A stretch of 9,380 bases of DNA from Acidobacteriota bacterium (GTDB taxonomy: Bacteria; Acidobacteriota; Vicinamibacteria; Vicinamibacterales; 2-12-FULL-66-21): contig JAIVJE010000014.1 of assembly GCA_020200195.1 (NCBI GenBank), forward strand, positions 1 through 9,380, in the 5' to 3' direction. The notes beneath the pieces were generated by a model that worked only from the letters and a program-made list of their open reading frames with translations, did no database searches and was not told the origin of the DNA. Position numbers and translations under genes: made by a program. The first letter of the stretch is position 1. Each line of letters begins with the position of its first letter. This document shows positions 1 through 5,250 of this stretch, one piece after another.

Positions 1-63
1 GATTATGTCATGGTCACGTTCGTCAGGTGCGACGGGTCGTTAGGGGCGAGCCAAAACGAACCA

Positions 64-90
64 GGTCCGGCTAAAGCCGGACGCTACACC
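64..90. repeat. REP-like palindromic repeat, left copy
   Basis: This 27-nt element contains the perfect palindrome GTCCGGCT-AA-AGCCGGAC at 65-82, which can fold as a 7-bp stem with a 4-nt loop, followed by a GCTACACC tail. The reverse complement of the whole element matches the copy at 153-179 at 23 of 27 positions, so the two form an inverted pair. It looks like a bacterial REP-type intergenic repeat. I recall similar GTCCGGCT..AGCCGGAC palindromes from Acidobacteria, but copy number in this genome cannot be seen from one window. Confidence 0.7.
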
Positions 91-154
91 CGTCAGCCGG
101 ACGCTACACCCGCCACGTCATTCGTACACCCGTCACCTCATTCGTCGTGTTCGG
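75..154. repeat. 20-bp-period tandem repeat array, about four units
   Basis: Four 20-nt units follow one another in perfect register, starting at 75, 95, 115 and 135. Units 1 and 2 (AGCCGGACGC TACACCCGYC) differ at one base. Unit 3 keeps the second half (TACACCCGTC) but has a new first half, ACGTCATTCG. Unit 4 keeps that new first half at 9 of 10 bases (ACCTCATTCG) and then diverges. The array fills the space between the two inverted REP-like copies and overlaps the right half of the left palindrome. It probably arose by local duplication of the REP tail. Confidence 0.75.
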
Positions 155-179
155 CGTGGTGTCCGGCTTCAGCCGGACC
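153..179. repeat. REP-like palindromic repeat, right copy (inverted)
   Basis: This copy contains the perfect palindrome GTCCGGCT-TC-AGCCGGAC at 161-178, preceded by GGCGTGGT. It is the inverted partner of the 64-90 copy; mismatches lie in the tail and at one loop base. It ends 3 nt past the stop codon of the minus-strand methyltransferase, so the hairpin (GTCCGGC, loop TGAA, GCCGGAC on the minus strand) would sit at the 3' end of that mRNA. It could act as an mRNA-stabilising or terminator-like structure. No T tract follows it, so a canonical intrinsic terminator is not supported. Confidence 0.7.
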
Positions 180-181
180 GT

Positions 182-691
182 TCAGCTCGAGACCCTCCGG
201 GAGCGTAACTTCGGAAACCACCGGCCGACTTGTTGCGTGTATTCGTCGTACGAGGCCCCGAAGCGGCGACGCAAGGTCGGCTCCTCGTAACCCATGACAA
301 AGAGGTTGGCGCCCAGGAACCAAATCGCCCAATAGACGCCAAGCGCCCAGGAACGAGTCAGCAACGCCTCGCCCAAGACGATTGTCGTGACACTGAGATA
401 CATCGGGTTCCGAACGTAGCGGTAGAGGCCACGGACGACCAGGCGGCGCGGCGGATCTATCGGCGACAGCGTGCCCCGCCCGCTCCGTGCGAATTCCACG
501 ATACACGCTCCAAGCAGCACGGCACCCAGCCCGATGCACAAGATGCCGAGAAGGTGCGCTGGATTGGACACGCTGACGCTTGCCCGGCTGAGGCCGAAGA
601 ATCTCCACGGCACATAGCCAGCGAAGAGACCCGGCAGCAAAAGCGTCCACAAGAGACTTCGCAGAGCGAGCGATGAGGTTCGGCCGCTCAT
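182..691 (-). CDS. Isoprenylcysteine carboxyl methyltransferase (ICMT)-family membrane protein
   Basis: This is a 169-residue membrane protein of the ICMT/phospholipid methyltransferase-like superfamily, which uses S-adenosylmethionine to methylate lipid-like or prenylated substrates in the membrane. The C-terminal signature is clear: RGLYRYVRNPMY at residues 87-98, then EEP at 136-138, RRRFGASYDEY at 141-151 and GRWFP at 156-160. Hydrophobic segments at about residues 12-32, 45-66 and 98-134 fit the small multi-pass topology. The length is normal for bacterial members. The ATG at 691 is chosen because the protein starts naturally there; no Shine-Dalgarno sequence precedes it. It lies 97 nt after the end of the kinase locus on the same strand. 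The substrate is unknown: bacteria lack the eukaryotic prenylated-protein system, so the family name should not be read as a function. Confidence 0.88.
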   Translation of the reverse strand: MSGRTSSLALRSLLWTLLLPGLFAGYVPWRFFGLSRASVSVSNPAHLLGILCIGLGAVLLGACIVEFARSGRGTLSPIDPPRRLVVRGLYRYVRNPMYLSVTTIVLGEALLTRSWALGVYWAIWFLGANLFVMGYEEPTLRRRFGASYDEYTQQVGRWFPKLRSRRVSS

Positions 692-788
692 TCAGTGTGC
701 GCGTACAAATGCGGTCAGCGAGGGTGGAGAGACGACGATTGCGAGGAGCGTCGACAGAAGCATGTTGATGGAGCGATGAGCCGTGCCA

Positions 789-3441
789 TCAATCCTTGCG
801 GTTCGCGAGAGACGGCCAGTCGACGATGACGGTGAGCGGTTGCGCGGCCGCGTACTGGAGCGGAACAATCGCGATGAAACGGCCGTCCGGTGTGACGTCG
901 AAGTCCGTCCATGGTAGCGAGGATGGCAGGGCGAAAAGGGCCGTCGCCTTACCGATCTCCAGCGGATGTGCTTGCACACCCACGGACATCATCTGTCCGG
1001 CCGAGAGATAAAGAAGCTCCCCGCCATCGGCGCTCCAGCGCGGGACCGCGCCACCTCCGGTTGAAACGGTTCGTGGGGCACCGGCTAGCTGGAACCCCGT
1101 CAGGTACACCTTGACGGCCGCTCTCGTCGGAGATGAAAGCCACGTACTCGCCATCGCGGGAGAAGTGCCCTCCCTCCTCGTCGGCCGGCGACCGGCGCAC
1201 GGGCACGACGTGGCGATCGGAGAGCGACAGAGCGAGCAGGTCGAAATTGCCTCGGGCGGAGCGCTGGGAGTAGAGCAACCACCGGCCGTCGGGTGAGAGA
1301 TCGGACACCATTTGCATCCCGGGCTGGTCTGTCACCAGCTGCTCATCAACGGCAGTCGCCAAATTCCGGCGATAGAGCCGCGGCGGCCCACCACCGCGCG
1401 CCGCGCTGTAAATCATGTTGCCGTCGACGTCCAGGAGTGCAAACACCTCGGACCCGGGATCGTTGGTGAGCCGCGTTTCGACACCGCGGTCGAGCTCGAG
1501 CCTCCACACATCCCACGTCGTTGTGCGCGGGTCGACCCTGTCGAACAGCAGCTCACGTCCGCGGGCGACGACGCGCAGCCTCTGGTAACCACCGCGAGGC
1601 CGTACCTCCGCGAGCTCGCGTCCCGAACGATCGAATGCCGCGATATGCGACTCATCGCGATGCGGCAGGTAGGCGATGACGCCGTTGCGTGACGCAGAAA
1701 ACTGCGCGGTACCGGTGGAGAGAAAGTGATTCGCGCGGTCGGCAATGGCAATCGGATCGCCGCGGAGCGTGCCGGTGGCGGCATCGAACCGGCGCGCAAT
1801 CAACGTCGAATCGTGTGCGAACACCAGGTATCCGGGATCGAGGTACTGCGCGGCGGACTTCACGCGGAGGACTTCGCGGGCCTCTCCATCCTGCCCGCCC
1901 AGCATGATCGCGCCTGAGTCATCGTCAAATCCCGCGAGATAGACGAATCGCCCATCCGGGAGAAGCGACGGCCACGTGACCCGGCGCTCTTTCCTGGCGG
2001 GATCAGGTTTGATCACTTCGACCTGCGCGCCGCCCGATGCCGGCACGCGCATGATCGCCTCACCCTGGACCGATGCGAACAGGATCTGGCCGTCGATGCC
2101 CCACGTGCCCGTCTGGCCGATACCCTCCCGCACGTCACAGATGGTCACGGGCGCACCGCCGGTGAGGTCGATCCGCTTCATCTTGCCGCCCGCAAAAACC
2201 CGATCGACTTTCCGTCGGGCGCCCAGAAGATGGAGGTCGCGTCGTCGGTGCCGGGGATCTGCCGGGCATCGACTGCGGAGAGCGGACGGACCCACACAAA
2301 CGACTGCCGGCTCCCACGTGCCCTTCCGGTGCACGCGAGTTGCGATCCATCTGGCGACACGGCGATCGCCGTCCACTCGACGTGGATGGCGAACATGCCA
2401 CCGGAAGGAGGCGGGACCAAAAACATGACCGGCTCCGCAGTCTCGCGGCGACTGTCGGGCTGCCGCATCGTTGCGCCGGCAATCAGCCAGACGCCTGCGG
2501 CGCCCGCGGCGATGCCCGCGAGCGCCCACGCAGCAGCCGCCTGGCGGCGGGGTACGGCCATCGGGGCCGCAGGCTCGCTGGCAAAGGGACCAGTCAGCGC
2601 GATCCGCGCTTCGCCGATGTCGCGCAAGCGGAGCCGCGGGTCGCGCTCGAGGCATCGCTCGAGCAGTCGGCGCACGGACGTGGGTATCGCCGTGGGCAGC
2701 GCGCGCAGATCCACGTCGGCGCGCAGCACGGCCGCCACGGTTTCAGACGGCGTGTCACACGCGAACAGCCGCGTGCCGGTGAGCATCTCGTGCAGCACCA
2801 CGCCGAAAGCCCAGATATCGGCCCGCTTGTCGGCTGTCTTTCCGTTGGCCTGCTCCGGCGACATGTAGGCGGCCGTGCCAAGAATGACGCCCATCTCGGT
2901 CATCGCCGGCGAAGTGAACGTGGGCGAGTTCAGGAGATCGCCGGCCGGCCGGACGCTGCTGTCTGCCGCGAGCGCCTTGGCGAGACCGAAGTCCAATACT
3001 TTGACAACGCCCTCAGGTGTGACCTTGATGTTCGCGGGCTTCAGATCGCGGTGAATGATGCCGCGCTCGTGCGCCGTTTCGAGCGCCTCCGCGATCTGCC
3101 GGGCGATGGGTAGCGCCTCGTCCAGGGCGATGGGTCCGCGTGCCAGGCGCTCCGCGAGATCCTCGCCGTCGACGAGCTCCATGACCAGCGCCGACGGTGA
3201 GTCGATCAGCCCGAAGATCTGCCCAATGTTGGAATGATTCAGGGCGGCGAGCGACTGTGCCTCGCGCTCGAAGCGCGCGAGCCGTTCCCGATCGGCGGCG
3301 AACAGCTCCGGCAGCACCTTGATCGCGACATCCCGATTGAGCTTCGTGTCGCGCGCGCGATAACACCTCGCCCATTCCGCCGGCGCCAAGCGGGCCAATG
3401 ATTTCGTATGGACCCACGCGAGCGCCGGTCTGGAGCGTCAT
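789..3441 (-). pseudogene. Receptor-type Ser/Thr protein kinase with C-terminal TolB/WD40-like propeller, three frameshifts
   Basis: Read through three frame changes, this locus encodes an approximately 884-residue eukaryotic-like kinase. The ATG is at 3441 (MTLQTGARVGPYEIIGPLG). Kinase motifs are all present: P-loop GPLGAGGMGEV (16-26), catalytic K41, helix-C E60, HRDLKPAN (130-137), DFG (150-152) and SPE (194-196). A transmembrane segment at about 301-323 precedes a periplasmic beta-propeller with repeated PDG motifs (AVSPDGSQLA, WAPDGKSIGF, LSPDGRWLLYS, VTPDGRFIA), ending TVIVDWPSLANRKD at the stop at 789. The frame breaks near 3362 (an extra T inside the P-loop), near 2194-2198 (one base missing in a run of five A/T pairs) and near 1110-1116 (two bases missing where family members read RQEVYL). 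Correcting these gives a length divisible by three. No in-frame stops interrupt the corrected frame, so decay is recent or the indels are sequence errors. As printed, no functional kinase can be made. Such kinases are abundant in Acidobacteriota; the signal sensed is unknown. Confidence 0.88.
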
Positions 3442-3473
3442 CTGGTCACACGTCGCATTGGCGAGAGCGACAG

Positions 3474-3479
3474 ATTCTA
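3474..3479 (-). promoter_or_regulatory. Possible -10 element of the kinase promoter
   Basis: The minus strand reads TAGAAT here, five of six matches to TATAAT, 33 nt upstream of the kinase ATG. No convincing -35 hexamer lies at 16-18 nt spacing, so this is weak. The rest of the 118-nt gap (3442-3559) holds only a short imperfect hairpin (CAGGG/CCCTG, 3513-3527) after the coiled-coil gene. Confidence 0.2.
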
Positions 3480-3559
3480 CAGTGCCGGCGCGGTGACGAG
3501 AGAATTGATTTGCAGGGCCGACCCCTGTCCGCGCAACAGCGAATGCCTAAAGCGCGATC

Positions 3560-4468
3560 TCAGCCGGAACCCGACGACGCTGGGCTGCTCAACGCGTACG
3601 CCGAAATACTGAGGTGACGGCCGAACGAGGTCTCCGCCTTGGAATCCAGCAGCATGGTGATCTGCTGCTCGAACAGTCTTCCCGCGTCGCACTCGCCAAA
3701 GCCCGAGCATCTGACAACGAGGTCGCGCGCATAGCGAAGAATCCCGGTAAGGCGATCGACGACTTCGACCGGAGACCGGCCTGACTTGAGATCCGCCAAG
3801 TACATGGCTTCGGCCTCGTCGAGCAATCGTTTGACGTACTCGACGGCCTCGGGGTGTGGCTCGACGACCAGGACCTGCGCATCGGCGACGGGGCTGGATT
3901 GGAGGTCCGCCCGCGCCGGCGCGGCATCCGACCTCTGGTCTGCCGGCTTGTCCTGCGGACGGCTCTCTGCCGGCGTCACCGGCTCGAGCGCCACGTCTCC
4001 AGACTGCGCGAAAGAGAGGGCACGCTGGACGGACTGGAAGGTGGCCATGAGCCTGGAGCGCCCGGCCTTTTCGGTCTCGAGCTGCTGCCGCACGAGGGAG
4101 AGCTCGGCTTTCTGTGCGTCGCTTTCGGCGCGGAGCGCCTGCACCTGCGACTCGGCCTCCGACACGATCTGCTGGCTGACGCGCTGGGCCTCGTTCCGTT
4201 CGCTCTCGGCCTGGGCGAGGGTCCCGACGAGCCTTTCAATCAGAACCGCAACCCCGGCCTCGTGCGTCTCGATCGCCGATTCGCACGTGCGCCCGAGGGT
4301 GGCGAGCGTCTCCTTGACGGCGTCGAGCGTGCGGCGCCATTCCCCGTGCGACACGTCGCGCACGTTCTCTTTTCCCCGCGCGGCGATCTTGAGCTGTGTG
4401 CCTGTGGCGGGGGCTTCGGTCGGCGCAATGCCGGTCGCGAAAAGCGGATTGGGGCGCATGGGCGGCAT
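3560..4468 (-). CDS. Hypothetical coiled-coil protein
   Basis: I do not recognise this 302-residue protein. After a short Pro/Ala-rich N-terminus (MPPMRPNPLF) it has a charged helical region, roughly residues 40-155, rich in Glu, Gln, Arg and Ala with heptad-like spacing (for example ERLVGTLAQAESERNEAQRV and AELSLVRQQLETEKAGR), predicted to be coiled coil. A Pro/Asp-rich linker follows. The C-terminal part, about residues 195-285, is again helical (EAVEYVKRLLDEAEAMYLAD, VVDRLTGILRYARDLVVRC). There is no signal peptide or membrane segment, so it is probably cytoplasmic. The frame stays open upstream to a TTG at 4636, but that extension lacks a ribosome site and looks non-coding. The ATG at 4468 is used; the ATG at 4459 has a better-spaced GAGAGG (9 nt) and is an equal candidate. 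It lies 118 nt upstream of the kinase locus on the same strand and might be a scaffold or substrate for it, which is pure inference. Confidence 0.7.
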   Translation of the reverse strand: MPPMRPNPLFATGIAPTEAPATGTQLKIAARGKENVRDVSHGEWRRTLDAVKETLATLGRTCESAIETHEAGVAVLIERLVGTLAQAESERNEAQRVSQQIVSEAESQVQALRAESDAQKAELSLVRQQLETEKAGRSRLMATFQSVQRALSFAQSGDVALEPVTPAESRPQDKPADQRSDAAPARADLQSSPVADAQVLVVEPHPEAVEYVKRLLDEAEAMYLADLKSGRSPVEVVDRLTGILRYARDLVVRCSGFGECDAGRLFEQQITMLLDSKAETSFGRHLSISAYALSSPASSGSG

Positions 4469-4779
4469 CCTCTCTGTGTTCTCGTTCCATCGGCACGCGG
4501 CGCGGTGGGCGACGTACTCTTCACGCCGAAACGTCAGCGGATCGCTGAGACTGAGACACGGAAACTCTCGGAAGTCCTCAAAGGCAGGGAGCTGCGGGGG
4601 GAAGGTCAGAATAGCAGCCCCAGGGAACCGAATCAATTGAAAAACGCCGGGCTGGCCGGAACTTGCACATGAGGTCGTGAAACGGCACGCAGCCCCGCGC
4701 AGGCGGGCTTGTCCCGTAGCCGCTTGACAGGCGTAGGCGGGAGATGGACGATACGCCTCTTCCTTCGGGAGGCAGGCCG
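4469..4779. other. Divergent intergenic region between coiled-coil gene and molybdenum hydroxylase operon
   Basis: This 311-nt stretch holds no convincing gene. Open frames across it are extensions of the flanking genes without ribosome sites. It should carry the promoters for both directions. Visible elements are a TTGACA box at 4724-4729 facing right, a near-perfect direct repeat GCGYAGGCGGG at 4697-4707 and 4731-4741 (one mismatch, starts 34 nt apart) and a short CGGG/CCCG hairpin at 4704-4716. I recognise no riboswitch. Confidence 0.6.
4724..4752 (+). promoter_or_regulatory. Putative promoter of the coxSLMG-type operon
   Basis: A perfect -35 hexamer TTGACA (4724-4729) is followed after 17 nt by GACGAT (4747-4752), a poor -10 matching TATAAT at three positions. 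Transcription from here would begin near 4760, leaving a leader of about 20 nt before the ATG at 4780. That also argues against the in-frame ATG at 4744, which would lie inside the promoter. One copy of the GCGYAGGCGGG repeat (4731-4741) falls in the spacer, where a regulator could bind. Confidence 0.35.
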
Positions 4780-5238
4780 ATGAACGTGTCGATCACCGTG
4801 AATGATCAGCTCTTGACGCACGATGTGGAGCCGCGCCTTCTGCTCGTGCATTTTCTCCGCGATTACTGCGGCCTCACAGGTACGCACGTCGGGTGCGAGA
4901 CGAGCATCTGCGGCGCCTGCACCGTGCAGATCGGCGGCAAGGCGGTGAAATCGTGCACGCTCTTTGCCGTACAGGCCGACGGCGAGTCGGTGCTCACCGT
5001 CGAAGGCCTGGCGGGCGAGGGCACGCTTCACCCCATGCAGCAGGCGTTCTGGGACGCGCACGGACTGCAGTGCGGCTACTGCACGCCGGGGATGATGATG
5101 ACGGCGGTGCAACTGCTCGCCGACACGCCGCGTCCGACCCGCGAGCAGATCGCGCACGGCCTCAAGGGCAATCTTTGCCGCTGCACCGGATACACGAAAA
5201 TCATCGACGCCGTCGAACGCGCCGCCGGCGCGAAGTAG
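4780..5238 (+). CDS. coxS: Molybdenum hydroxylase small subunit, 2x[2Fe-2S] (CoxS-like)
   Basis: This 152-residue iron-sulfur subunit belongs to the CO dehydrogenase/xanthine oxidase family. It passes electrons from the molybdenum site of the large subunit to FAD in the medium subunit, in the cytoplasm or at the inner membrane face. The N-terminal plant-ferredoxin-type domain binds one cluster through C39, C44, C47 and C59 (GCETSICGACTV at 38-49). The C-terminal helical domain binds the second through C98, C101, C133 and C135 (QCGYCTPGM at 97-105, CRCTGY at 133-138). All eight ligands are present and the length is normal. The ATG at 4780 is chosen because GGGAGG (4767-4772) stands 7 nt upstream; the in-frame ATG at 4744 has no such site and would add 12 residues unlike family N-termini. 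It is the first gene of the operon, with the large subunit 12 nt downstream. Confidence 0.95.
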   Translation: MNVSITVNDQLLTHDVEPRLLLVHFLRDYCGLTGTHVGCETSICGACTVQIGGKAVKSCTLFAVQADGESVLTVEGLAGEGTLHPMQQAFWDAHGLQCGYCTPGMMMTAVQLLADTPRPTREQIAHGLKGNLCRCTGYTKIIDAVERAAGAK

Positions 5239-5250
5239 GAGGAGCCAGCC

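Noticed and set aside
64..179. CRISPR array
   Set aside because: The repeats are 20-nt tandem units without unique spacers, and the flanking copies are inverted rather than direct.
10..297. Open plus-strand frame across the left end
   Set aside because: It is Pro/Thr/Ser-rich sequence generated by the repeat element and runs antisense into the methyltransferase gene. No ribosome site or recognisable domain.
949..2655. Long minus-strand frame of 568 codons read as one protein
   Set aside because: Only the middle (about 2200 down to 1115) is the true propeller frame. Its first 150 or so residues are a frame-shifted reading of kinase sequence, and its last part is a frame-shifted reading after the third indel.
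3513..3527. Hairpin CAGGG/CCCTG after the coiled-coil gene as a terminator
   Set aside because: Only five base pairs and no T tract follows on the minus strand; too weak to call.
4469..4636. TTG-initiated N-terminal extension of the coiled-coil protein
   Set aside because: No ribosome site before the TTG and the 56 residues look unlike the rest of the protein. The ATG at 4468 or 4459 is better.
4640..4780. Molybdenum cofactor riboswitch upstream of the operon
   Set aside because: The region is GC-rich with a few short stems, but I see no recognisable riboswitch core, and the predicted leader after the TTGACA promoter is only about 20 nt.
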